Made by a program: the position numbers and the translations under genes. The notes under the pieces are model-generated. The model was given only the letters and a program-made list of their open reading frames with translations. It did not search any database and was not told the DNA's origin. From contig JAHHIF010000018.1 in the NCBI GenBank assembly GCA_019358875.1, positions 62,001-126,000 of the forward strand: a stretch of 64,000 bases of DNA, read 5' to 3'. The stretch comes from Symplocastrum torsivum CPER-KK1 (GTDB lineage: Bacteria > Cyanobacteriota > Cyanobacteriia > Cyanobacteriales > Coleofasciculaceae). Below are positions 26,671-35,728 of this stretch, piece by piece. Within the stretch, counting starts at the first letter, position 1. Every line of letters starts with the position of its first letter.

Positions 26671-29600
26671 ATGACTACTTCAGTATCAATGACAGCACCC
26701 TTGCCAGATAACGAAGCGCAGAGGCTTGAAGAGCTTTTGGAGTACAAAATCCTTGATACTCCAGTTGAACAAGCCTTTGACGACCTCACACGTCTAGCTG
26801 CCTACATTTGTGGTACCCCAATTTCTTTGATTACCTTAATTGATGCCCAGCGGCAATGGTTCAAGTCAAAGGTAGGTTTGGAGATATCAGAAACACCTCG
26901 CGAACATGCGTTCTGTGCCCATGCTATTGTGCAGCCCGACGTTTTTATTGTTCCTGATGCGACAAAAGACGAGAGGTTCGCGACAAATCCTCTAGTTACC
27001 TCTGATCCTAATGTGCAGTTTTACGCTGGCATTCCTCTGATTACACCAGAGAAGCAAGCGCTGGGAACCCTATGTGTAATTGACCATGTACCGCGAAATC
27101 TTAGTCCGGAACAGCTAGAGGCTTTGCGAATACTAGCTCGTCAGGTACTCAAGCAACTTGAACTCCGGCGTAATTTAGCCAATCTGACACTTCAAGATAC
27201 CGAGCGCAAACAGGCGCAGAAGTCACATCGGCAATTTTTTAAGGGGATTGCAGGAGGATTTGGTTTAGCCGCAGCAATTCTCATCATCATTGGGGTTGTC
27301 TCATATCAGAGCGCAACTAAACTGATTGAGGTCAACAGTCGTGTCCAACAGACTCAAGAGAGGCTTAACCATCTCAAAGAAATACTCTCCCTTGTGACGA
27401 CTGCCGAGAGTGGACAGCGTGGCTACATCCTCACGGGAGAAGAGCCTTACTTAGAACCCTATCGTGTAGCAACTGCAAACTTTAATCAAGAAATTCAGCG
27501 TCTTCAGCAATTAGAGATGGATAACCCTAATCGTTACAAGCAACTTGAAACCCTGGAAATGCTAATTGAAGACAGGCTTGCTCTCCTCAAGGAGATAATC
27601 AACTTACAGAAAAATGGGAAATCTGATTTAGCCTTGCAGGTGATCGAGACAGGTACGGGAAAGAAGCTCATGGATAAAATTCGCTCTCGTATCCGTGAGA
27701 TGGAAAATGAAGAGAATGCCTTGTTGAAGCAGCAATTGACAGTGGCGGGAAGAAGTGCTCGCTACACGATTCTTACACTTGCGATCGCAATCAGCCTAAC
27801 GTTTATAATTCTCTGTGGAATTTATTCCCTCATCTATCAGGAAATCACTGAGCGCCAACGGGTGGAAGCTGCCCTAAAAAAAGAGCGCAATTTTATCTCT
27901 GCTGTTATTGATACCTCCAGCGCCTTGGTAGTGGTTCTCGATCAAGAAGGGAAGATCGTCCGCTTCAACACAGCCTGTGAGCAAACAACTGGTTACTCTT
28001 TTGAGGAGGTAAGAGATAGATATTTGTGGAACCTATTTCTAATTCCTGAAGAAGTGGAGTCGGTTAAAACGACCTTTGCAAAACTCCAAGCCGGACAGTT
28101 CCCGAACGAGTTTGAAAACCACTGGTTAACAAAGGATGGAAGTCGCCGACTAATCGCCTGGTCTAATACCGCTCTCCTTGACAATCAGGGTTCGGTTGAG
28201 TATGTCATCGGCACTGGCATTGACATCACTAGGCGTAAGCAAGCAGAGAAAGCTCTTCAAGAGAGCGAGGAACAGTATCGCTCGGTTGTGGACAACCTCA
28301 AAGAAGTCATTTTCCAGACGGATACAGCAAGGCAATTGACGTTTCTCAATCCTGCCTGGACAGAAATTACTGGATTATCCCTATACGAAAGCCTCGGCAA
28401 GAGATTTTTGGAATTAATTCATCCAAATGATCGCCAACTCCATAATCAATACTTTCAATCCCTCATTGAACGCCAAAAAGAAGACTGCCGCTACCAGATT
28501 CGCTACTTGACTAAAAACGGTGGCGTGGCATACATGGAAGTTTATGCCTGCCAGATATTAGCTGATGACGACACTGTTATTGGAATTTCTGGCACCCTCA
28601 ACGATATTACTGAGCGCAAGCGCAGAGAACAGCATCTAAGTGCAGAACACTCTGCGACACGGATTTTGGCAGAATCAGCCACGCTAAGCGAAGCCACTCC
28701 AAAACTCCTGCAAGCTATGTGCGAAAGCTTAGGATGGGATCTCGGCGAATTCTGGAGTGTGGACGCAAGCGCGAATGTCTTACGTCGTGTTGAAAGCTGG
28801 CATCGTCAGTGGGTTGATGTTTCGGAGTTTGAAGCGGCGACTTCACAGATTACTTTTGCGCCTGGGGTTGGACTACCGGGGCAGGTTTGGGAGAATACGT
28901 CACCGGCTTGGATTGCTAATCTTGCTGAAGATGCGAACTTTGTGAGAAGCTCAATCGCGGTAAAAGTTGGACTGCACGCTGCGATTGGTTTCCCTATCCT
29001 CAGTGGAGATGAGAGGTTGGGTGTCATGACCTTCTTCAGTCGTGAGATACAGCAGGCTAATGCAGATTTACTAAAGATGATGACAGCAATTGGTAGCCAA
29101 ATCGGTCAGTTCATCAAGCGCAAACAGGCTGAGGAGGAATTACAGCAGCAGAATGAAATTTTGCAGGCTGAATTGAATCAAGCGGCTGAATATGTGCGAT
29201 CGCTTTTACCCCGTCCTCTAACCGGAACCGTAACGACTGAGGCACAGTTTGTTCCTTCGCTTCAGTTAGGGGGTGATGCCTTTGACTATTACTGGCTTGA
29301 TGCTGATCATTTGGTAGTTTACTTATTAGATGTCGCAGGACATGGAGTTCGATCGGCATTGCTGTCGGTTTCAGTGCTAAATGTTTTGCGATCGCAATCC
29401 CTCCCCAACACTAATTTTCATCAACCCAGCGCTGTCTTAGCCGCCCTCAATCATGCCTTCCAGATGAACGAAAACGGGGATGACTACTTCACCATTTGGT
29501 ATGGTGTCTATAACCGAGTAAATCGACAACTTGTTTACGCTTGTGCAGGACATCCACCCGCAATTTTGCTATCTGAAGCTTCAACCGCTATCCCTGTAAA

Positions 29601-29892
29601 ACAACTAGGCTCATTAAGCATACCCATAGGAATGCTCAGCGATGCTGATTTCGATGAGGATTCTTGTGAAATTCAATCAGGCAGCACGCTGTACCTGTTT
29701 AGCGATGGAGTTTACGAAATTCCTCAACCTGATGGTCTTATTTGGGGACTCAATGCCTTTATTGATGTTCTGATTAGCTATAAAAAAAGCAACACTGACA
29801 ATCTAGAAACGGTGTTGCATCACATTCAGGCATTAAACGTTAAAAAAGTGCTGGATGATGATTTCTCCTTATTACAAATTAATTTTGATTAA
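26671..29892 (+). CDS. membrane sensory PP2C phosphatase (GAF-CHASE3-PAS-PAS-GAF-SpoIIE)
   Basis: This 1073-residue protein is an unusual RsbU-type signalling phosphatase. An N-terminal GAF (about 25-165, with FCAHAI and GTLCVID) precedes the first TM helix (about 193-213). A CHASE3 sensor at about 225-365 faces outward (TTAESGQRGYILTGEEPY) and a second TM is at about 370-393. Two PAS domains follow (about 410-520 and 530-650), then a second GAF (about 660-810), a coiled linker, and a SpoIIE PP2C domain with LGGDAFDYYW, LLDVAGHGVRSAL and YLFSDGVYEI metal motifs. It converges on the STAS gene at 29923 with 30 bp between stops, so that STAS protein is a likely substrate. Confidence 0.92.
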   Translation: MTTSVSMTAPLPDNEAQRLEELLEYKILDTPVEQAFDDLTRLAAYICGTPISLITLIDAQRQWFKSKVGLEISETPREHAFCAHAIVQPDVFIVPDATKDERFATNPLVTSDPNVQFYAGIPLITPEKQALGTLCVIDHVPRNLSPEQLEALRILARQVLKQLELRRNLANLTLQDTERKQAQKSHRQFFKGIAGGFGLAAAILIIIGVVSYQSATKLIEVNSRVQQTQERLNHLKEILSLVTTAESGQRGYILTGEEPYLEPYRVATANFNQEIQRLQQLEMDNPNRYKQLETLEMLIEDRLALLKEIINLQKNGKSDLALQVIETGTGKKLMDKIRSRIREMENEENALLKQQLTVAGRSARYTILTLAIAISLTFIILCGIYSLIYQEITERQRVEAALKKERNFISAVIDTSSALVVVLDQEGKIVRFNTACEQTTGYSFEEVRDRYLWNLFLIPEEVESVKTTFAKLQAGQFPNEFENHWLTKDGSRRLIAWSNTALLDNQGSVEYVIGTGIDITRRKQAEKALQESEEQYRSVVDNLKEVIFQTDTARQLTFLNPAWTEITGLSLYESLGKRFLELIHPNDRQLHNQYFQSLIERQKEDCRYQIRYLTKNGGVAYMEVYACQILADDDTVIGISGTLNDITERKRREQHLSAEHSATRILAESATLSEATPKLLQAMCESLGWDLGEFWSVDASANVLRRVESWHRQWVDVSEFEAATSQITFAPGVGLPGQVWENTSPAWIANLAEDANFVRSSIAVKVGLHAAIGFPILSGDERLGVMTFFSREIQQANADLLKMMTAIGSQIGQFIKRKQAEEELQQQNEILQAELNQAAEYVRSLLPRPLTGTVTTEAQFVPSLQLGGDAFDYYWLDADHLVVYLLDVAGHGVRSALLSVSVLNVLRSQSLPNTNFHQPSAVLAALNHAFQMNENGDDYFTIWYGVYNRVNRQLVYACAGHPPAILLSEASTAIPVKQLGSLSIPIGMLSDADFDEDSCEIQSGSTLYLFSDGVYEIPQPDGLIWGLNAFIDVLISYKKSNTDNLETVLHHIQALNVKKVLDDDFSLLQINFD

Positions 29893-29922
29893 AGTTAGGA
29901 GAAATCATCTAATTCTAAAATT

Positions 29923-30255
29923 TTAAGCTTGCTCAACAGAAGATACTTTTTCTTCAAATTCATTTCGGCTGTTGAACATTTTAAAGACCCGATCCATTTT
30001 GGTAAGTTCAAAAATCATCCTAACTTGCTCACTAAGAGAGCACACAAAAAGTTCTGCACCCGCAGAACGAACAACTCTGAGGGTAGAGACTAAAGCCCCT
30101 AAGCCAGAACTGTTCATAAACGTTACATCCTGAAAGTCTACTAAGACAATATTCGTTCCACCTTCTACAAAATTGCTAATCTCGTGGCGCAAACTATTAA
30201 CAGCAACACCGTCTAAAATACCGGAAGGTTGAATGATTTTCACGCTAGAATTCAT
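29923..30255 (-). CDS. STAS-domain anti-sigma factor antagonist (RsbV/SpoIIAA-like), copy 1
   Basis: This 110-residue single STAS domain has the conserved phospho-site loop FMNSSGLGAL, with the target Ser at 49 or 50. In partner switching, the unphosphorylated form binds an RsbW-type kinase and frees its target, kinase phosphorylation blocks binding, and a PP2C phosphatase resets it. It is the last gene of the minus-strand exopolysaccharide locus, 81 bp after the glycosyltransferase that carries an RsbW-like domain. It is closely related to the STAS protein encoded at the other end of the locus (shared QPSGILDG, FMNSSGLG and MIFE-TKM motifs). Confidence 0.93.
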   Translation of the reverse strand: MNSSVKIIQPSGILDGVAVNSLRHEISNFVEGGTNIVLVDFQDVTFMNSSGLGALVSTLRVVRSAGAELFVCSLSEQVRMIFELTKMDRVFKMFNSRNEFEEKVSSVEQA

Positions 30256-30336
30256 TGTTTTAATTCCTAAAGATTTGAAGTGAGTTTCGATTTTGCTAAG
30301 GTCTTGTGATCACAAACCGCGAACACTAATTTATAG

Positions 30337-32736
30337 CTATGATTTTGGTTGCCAAACTGCCGCACGAATGATTACCCAAAATAGGGAGAGATTATAGACT
30401 GCCCAAGCTGCATTCAGCAGATAAAGCGAGGGATTTTCTAGATTTCCAGTTGCGAAGCGATAAACACACCACAACATTCCCAAAAGAGTTAGAGCAACAA
30501 TAGTCAACTGCGGCCAAACTAAGCGAAGATAAATTCCAGATTGACGTTGTTTTGGCGTAACTTGGAATTTGATAGGTCGTCCCGTGAACACGCTCCAAAC
30601 CGCTTGGATAAATAGAGGAAATAAAGCGATCGCATATTGTTCAGAACGCCAAAGTTCTCCAGCCGGGACTCCCCAACTAGCCGCCATAAATGTCAAGCGG
30701 TTGAGGATAAAGGTAGGGATAAAGTGTAGGGCAAAGTCAGCTCCATAGGCGTGTACTGGAATAATTCCCGTAAAGAAATAGATGATTGGGCAGGCAATAA
30801 AAACAAGCGTTGCAAAGCCAGAAAAATAGCTGTACATTGTCTGAAAATATTGCAGTTGTTGCCAAAATGTTAACCCTGTCTTGGTAAGAGGATTTTCACG
30901 CAGTAGGACTTGAATCGTCCCTTGCGCCCATCGTAGTTTTTGTTTCAAGGTAGAACTGAGGTCATCCGGTGCCAATCCTTCTGATAATTCTTCATGGTGA
31001 TAAACCGACTTCCAGCCAGCAGAATGCAGACGCATCGCTGTATTCATATCTTCCGTAATACTGTTGCTAGATACACCACCCACTAAATCAAATTCGTCTA
31101 ATCGTTTCTCATCTTTAGAAAATTCATCAGAGAAGTTTTGTAGTCCAACATTAATCAAGGCTTCACGTCTTAACACAGCATTTGTTCCTGTGTAAAACGC
31201 AGAATTCATCCCATCTTTACCCTGTTGGATTGGGCCATAGAATAAGTGAGCTTGATGTCCAAAGGGGTCGCCAGTGGGGATGTTATAAAAAGCTTGCGGT
31301 GTTTGCACAAACGCAATCTGATTACTGTCATATTTCCCAGTTTGGAAATTATAAGTATAGAAATAGGGTAAAGCTCGTTGCAGAAAGTGAGATTTGGGAA
31401 TATGGTCTGCATCCAAGGTTAGGATAAAGTCTCCCGCAGTTTCCCCTGAAAAAATTGCGTAATTAATGTTTCCTGCCTTAGCATGGTGAGGCTTACCCTT
31501 GGGCTTTGGACGAGCAATGTAGCAACAACGCGCAAGTTCACTTAACTCCAGCTCTTTTTGATAAATTGCCTTTTCTAAGTTTCGCCTTTCACTGGCAAGA
31601 TAGTCACTGACAGCGTGATGTTTGGGGTTCAATAAAAGAATTAATTGTCGAAAACTCTGTAAACCTCCAATTACAGCTTCAAGCCTACCTGTCGTGTTAG
31701 AATCGGTAACTTTTGAATAGGACTTTATTATCAATAAGCAATTGCGATTATCTGGTGTTCTTGTATAACTCAGATAATCAGCAATCCGCTGCATAATACC
31801 TACGCCACGACCACCTTCAGCCATTTCATCTACTTCATCTGGTAGTTGTTGTAGATGTCCTTCAAAATCAAAATCCCTGCCGTAATCCCAAATCCGAAGC
31901 TCTATCGATTGGGTAAAGATTGTGGCTTCGATATCAATGGGAGTTTCTGGTGATAGCCCTTTGTGGGCATGGCGAACTGCATTATCAAATCCTTCAGCTA
32001 GCACGGTTTGGCACTCGATCCAAACTTTTGGAGGAATCGAGGGTTGCCGTAACGTTTCAAACCAAGATAAAACTTCGGATAAATCCTTTGGTTGTGTATG
32101 AACTTGAAGTTGGAATGATTGGAGAAGCTCCTCAGCTTTTGGGACTTCTGGTGTCAGGTTTTCTAGCTGCCGTAGACGGGTAACAAGTTGCGATCGCTCT
32201 TTATTAATTCGCTCAGCTTCCTGTTGCAGGAGTGGAGATTGCAAATCATCCAAACCTAGCCGTTCTGTCATCGCTCGGAGTTCTGGCGAATTGCCATCAT
32301 CCAGAACATACACACACAACTTGGTTGTAGGATAGTCCATCGCTAGAGCTGCCCTAGTAGTTTCCTGGACAATCTCTACAGGTTCGTTATAGCAAGTAAT
32401 AAAAACATCAACACTTGGCCATTCAGAACGAGGCAACGGCGGTGTCATTTGATTAAGAGACTTTACCCGCCGCACAATTGGTCGCCACAGCCCAAGTAGG
32501 AACATTACGCCGCCGAAATAGCTGTAAATTTCTGCTATCAGTAGAGGAATCGAGAGCCAGAGAGCGGCGAAATTAATCGAATGGGTAATGCGCCAGTGTA
32601 GATACCATGCCCCAAAGATGAGATTGATTTCTGCTAGATAACGAAATAGCAGTGTCCGATCTTTAAGACGGGAACGGATGTTACCGGAAAATGTTGGTGA
32701 GTTCTCGACAACCGAGATTGAAGGGCTAATAGTCAT
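30337..32736 (-). CDS. cellulose-synthase-like GT2 with an inserted RsbW-type ATPase domain
   Basis: This 799-residue membrane protein is a processive family 2 glycosyltransferase. N-terminal TM helices at about 30-90 and C-terminal TM helices at about 625-665 and 690-790 flank a cytosolic catalytic domain. Its motifs are all present: VYVLDDGN near 142-149, TLDADH near 440-445, TED near 561-563 and QxxRW near 599-602. Between the first two, at about 162-404, lies a foreign block: coiled segments around a full GHKL anti-sigma ATPase with N-box EGFDNAVRHAH, G1 IWDYGRDFD and G2 GGRGVGIMQRIAD. HHAKAGNINYA then resumes the transferase. No PilZ domain is seen. The ATG at 32736 is preferred over a TTG six codons upstream. 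It probably makes a beta-glucan-like exopolysaccharide under partner-switching control. Confidence 0.9.
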   Translation of the reverse strand: MTISPSISVVENSPTFSGNIRSRLKDRTLLFRYLAEINLIFGAWYLHWRITHSINFAALWLSIPLLIAEIYSYFGGVMFLLGLWRPIVRRVKSLNQMTPPLPRSEWPSVDVFITCYNEPVEIVQETTRAALAMDYPTTKLCVYVLDDGNSPELRAMTERLGLDDLQSPLLQQEAERINKERSQLVTRLRQLENLTPEVPKAEELLQSFQLQVHTQPKDLSEVLSWFETLRQPSIPPKVWIECQTVLAEGFDNAVRHAHKGLSPETPIDIEATIFTQSIELRIWDYGRDFDFEGHLQQLPDEVDEMAEGGRGVGIMQRIADYLSYTRTPDNRNCLLIIKSYSKVTDSNTTGRLEAVIGGLQSFRQLILLLNPKHHAVSDYLASERRNLEKAIYQKELELSELARCCYIARPKPKGKPHHAKAGNINYAIFSGETAGDFILTLDADHIPKSHFLQRALPYFYTYNFQTGKYDSNQIAFVQTPQAFYNIPTGDPFGHQAHLFYGPIQQGKDGMNSAFYTGTNAVLRREALINVGLQNFSDEFSKDEKRLDEFDLVGGVSSNSITEDMNTAMRLHSAGWKSVYHHEELSEGLAPDDLSSTLKQKLRWAQGTIQVLLRENPLTKTGLTFWQQLQYFQTMYSYFSGFATLVFIACPIIYFFTGIIPVHAYGADFALHFIPTFILNRLTFMAASWGVPAGELWRSEQYAIALFPLFIQAVWSVFTGRPIKFQVTPKQRQSGIYLRLVWPQLTIVALTLLGMLWCVYRFATGNLENPSLYLLNAAWAVYNLSLFWVIIRAAVWQPKS

Positions 32737-32784
32737 TAGAGTTAAGCAAGTCAAAAGTCAAAAGGGACAACAAGATGATTGAGG

Positions 32785-35649
32785 TTATCTTTCTGAAGAG
32801 AGCGATGGGGAAGAATCTCGTCCAGCCCCCAGTCCTTGCAAGGTAATAGGTGTAGTGCTGTCACTAACTGAAACCCAATAAGCCCCAGTGGAATCAGTAA
32901 TCAATCGTGCTGTCTGCGTGGCACTATTCGGCAAACCACGACCCGCATCGCCTGCTGCCACTGCCCGCCACCAAGGAGAATTCATTGATGTTTCTGGACG
33001 AATCAGGGGTTGGTGATTTGTTGCCCTGTACAGCAGAGATTGCAGAATTAGGCTGTTGCTGCTGCCTCCCAAGGCAGTCGTAGGTTTACCCGTTTTTTCA
33101 TAAAAGCCCTCATAGTAGCCAAGCTGAGGGTTGTAGAGGTCTATTGTTGCTTCCCATAATTGGCGGGTATATCCGTTTTCTGGGAACAAGGCATGAAAGC
33201 CGAAGGCGACGGCAGTGCTGACTGTACGCACATCTGGCACCGACTTCCCGTCATCCGCTAGAGTTGCCCAAGCCCCTTCCCGACTAGTAATCGTGTTATG
33301 AACCACGTAAGGCGGTTTATCAAGCAGGGTAGTGGCAGCAGCCGTAAAGGTGCCAGTACGACGGTAACGCGACTCTTGGGCTTGAAGAATGGGTTGTACC
33401 AGTTGCCGCATTTGAGGGTCATAGCCAAATTCCAAGCCATAGAGTACGAATGGATTACTCACCGTATCTTGTGCCGACTGTTGATGGCGTTGAGTTGGCA
33501 CCTCAACTCCTTCTACTGAGGTCGTTTGATATTGACCACCGACAGCGGAACGATTAGTATTAAACCCCCATAACTGAAAGGCACGGGCTGCATATTCCTC
33601 GTAGCCAAGACGGGTTTCATGATTAACTCGTGTCAAGAGTCGCCCATTCTCATCCTTAGTTACTCTCCCGCTAAACAGAAGACCATCCCGTACTACTTGT
33701 GAGTACGACCACTCCAGCACAATTTCATCGACGGCTTTTGTGTATTCGGGATGATAGTTCTTCAGGGTATAGAGTGCCGCTAGTACCCGCCCAATATCAA
33801 GGGCTGACCAACCTGTTCCTTCTGCTGTGGGATTGCTGCTTCCTTGTGTAGCAGGATTACCGCCATAGTCTACGGGTTGCAATGACTGGGTATCATAGCC
33901 TCGGTGGGGTAACTGTCCAGCAAACAGAGGCAGTCTCTTCAGTGCCCCTAATAGGTGCCGGGTGCGATCGCTAAATTCTCGCTCAGTGATAATGTCAAGA
34001 GCGCGTGCTGCATTTAGAGCCGCTAAATAATCCCCTAATCCCCACAGCGTTGCATCTTTCATGTCACTGCGGTCATCAACCAATCCACTGTTCGATTGAT
34101 AATTAGCCTTAAAGTATTGCCAAGCTGCCTCTGCATAACGCCGTTCTGGAACGGTTAGCGGTCTTGCTAGCTTGGGAAAAGCTGAGGGCTGAGGCTTTCC
34201 GACCGGAGGAATGGGTGCGACGGCAATAACTGGTGTCTCAGCCGGTACAGGTGCAGAGTTTTGCCTCCCTTGGGATGAACTACCTGTAGCCGTTGGAGTT
34301 GCAGCATTGCTATTTGGCTGCCCCGGTGCTGCAAAAGTGACCAAACTTGAGCCGATGAGTGGGCGATTTCCTCTAGCTTTGTAGTACAAAATCTCCAGAA
34401 TTAGCCCATTCGTGTTGCCTGTCAGCGATTTATTTGGCTGCTTTGTTTCTTCGTATAGTCCAGCATAAAAGCCACCCCCATCAGGGCTACGCAAATCTTT
34501 TACCGCATCAAACACTTTTTGAGCATAGGCATTATCGGGGTAAAGATAGCGCCAGCCGAACGCCGCTTTCGTGCTGATACTTCGTAGTTGTGGATAAAGC
34601 TTATTTTCTTCAGTAATGGTTGCCCAGGAATTACCGTTGGAATAAACCGTGTTGTAGAGAAAATAAGGGGCTTGGTCAATGTTGTCTTCTGATACAGAGG
34701 TCAACTGCCCTGTAGCATCAAAGCGTCGCTTTTGTACTTCTAAAACGTTGGCAGCATATTCTTTTAAAGCTCCTTCCAAACCAAATTCAATACCGTCAAG
34801 GATGTAGGACTCGCTGACTACATAATTGTTAGCCTGAGTGCTTTGGTAGTCACGGGTATCAACGGGGACTTTGACACCGTTAATATCTACGAATTGATAA
34901 GGTTCTAGTGCCAGTGCCTTGGATGCTTTAAAGCCCCAAAGTTCATAGCCTCTAGCGGCATATTCCTCATATCCGAGGCGTCCTTCTTGCACCAGCAATG
35001 TCTCTTTGTTAGGAAGAACCATGGCTCCGTAGAGTTGGTCATCTTTTAGCGATCGCTCTATCTTCCACTTGTCCAGAATTCCTTTAATCCAATCACCGTA
35101 TTGCGGATGACAGGTACGGACAACATGAAAGGCAGCTAAAATACGACCGACATCTAACGCAGACCAGCCAATGCCACGCTCTAGCGGGTTGTTTCCATAA
35201 TCAGTCATCTGCCCAGTTGCCGCGTTATAAACTTTGTTAGGCAGAGTATCCTCAAATAGCTTGAGTTCACTGAGCGTCTTCAAAAACTGGTTGAGCCTAG
35301 AGTCAAATTCTCCTTGGTCAATTAAATTCAGCCAGCGTGCAGAATTCAATGCCATCAAGTAATTGCCAATGTCCCAGAGGCTGCCGGAGGGATACCCTCC
35401 AACTGAATTGGTAAATCCTGTTGCTGGCTGATAGTTGTTAACAAAGTACTGCCAAGCCGCCTTAGCATAAATCTGTTCCTCTGGTGTTAAAGGAGCGCTG
35501 ATCTCGGCACAGGCATTAGGTGCAGTCGTTGGGATTTGAGCCACGCTTGGCTTGGACAAAAAAACAGTTAATAAAGATTGTGAAACTGCCCCTATCAGGA
35601 ATAAGGCAATTAGCCTCAACCACTTTTGCTGATGGCGTTTTTGCATCAT
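32785..35649 (-). CDS. exported protein with two DUF3131 domains
   Basis: This 954-residue protein has an N-terminal signal or anchor (LIALFLIGAVSQSLLTVFLS) ending near residue 38 (SVAQ). Two alignable DUF3131 copies follow at about 50-440 and 495-890, each with YA-AAWQYF near its start, GIGWSALDVGR or GTGWSALDIGR, RLGYEEYAAR and a closing block with a KP-LTGNTN or KPTTALGGSSN motif. They are joined by a Pro/Ala/Ser-rich linker. The domain resembles helical toroid glycosidases in its Trp- and Tyr-rich repeats, but no activity is proven to my knowledge. The gene sits between the single-copy DUF3131 gene and the transferase gene (48 bp before its start), which suggests a periplasmic role in trimming or handling the polymer. 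Confidence 0.85.
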   Translation of the reverse strand: MMQKRHQQKWLRLIALFLIGAVSQSLLTVFLSKPSVAQIPTTAPNACAEISAPLTPEEQIYAKAAWQYFVNNYQPATGFTNSVGGYPSGSLWDIGNYLMALNSARWLNLIDQGEFDSRLNQFLKTLSELKLFEDTLPNKVYNAATGQMTDYGNNPLERGIGWSALDVGRILAAFHVVRTCHPQYGDWIKGILDKWKIERSLKDDQLYGAMVLPNKETLLVQEGRLGYEEYAARGYELWGFKASKALALEPYQFVDINGVKVPVDTRDYQSTQANNYVVSESYILDGIEFGLEGALKEYAANVLEVQKRRFDATGQLTSVSEDNIDQAPYFLYNTVYSNGNSWATITEENKLYPQLRSISTKAAFGWRYLYPDNAYAQKVFDAVKDLRSPDGGGFYAGLYEETKQPNKSLTGNTNGLILEILYYKARGNRPLIGSSLVTFAAPGQPNSNAATPTATGSSSQGRQNSAPVPAETPVIAVAPIPPVGKPQPSAFPKLARPLTVPERRYAEAAWQYFKANYQSNSGLVDDRSDMKDATLWGLGDYLAALNAARALDIITEREFSDRTRHLLGALKRLPLFAGQLPHRGYDTQSLQPVDYGGNPATQGSSNPTAEGTGWSALDIGRVLAALYTLKNYHPEYTKAVDEIVLEWSYSQVVRDGLLFSGRVTKDENGRLLTRVNHETRLGYEEYAARAFQLWGFNTNRSAVGGQYQTTSVEGVEVPTQRHQQSAQDTVSNPFVLYGLEFGYDPQMRQLVQPILQAQESRYRRTGTFTAAATTLLDKPPYVVHNTITSREGAWATLADDGKSVPDVRTVSTAVAFGFHALFPENGYTRQLWEATIDLYNPQLGYYEGFYEKTGKPTTALGGSSNSLILQSLLYRATNHQPLIRPETSMNSPWWRAVAAGDAGRGLPNSATQTARLITDSTGAYWVSVSDSTTPITLQGLGAGRDSSPSLSSER

Positions 35650-35728
35650 CAGAAATTACTTTCCTTTGGGTTAAAATATTGACTCTTTATGCAAATCATG
35701 CATCATTGGTTCAGTTAAATTAGGCAGT

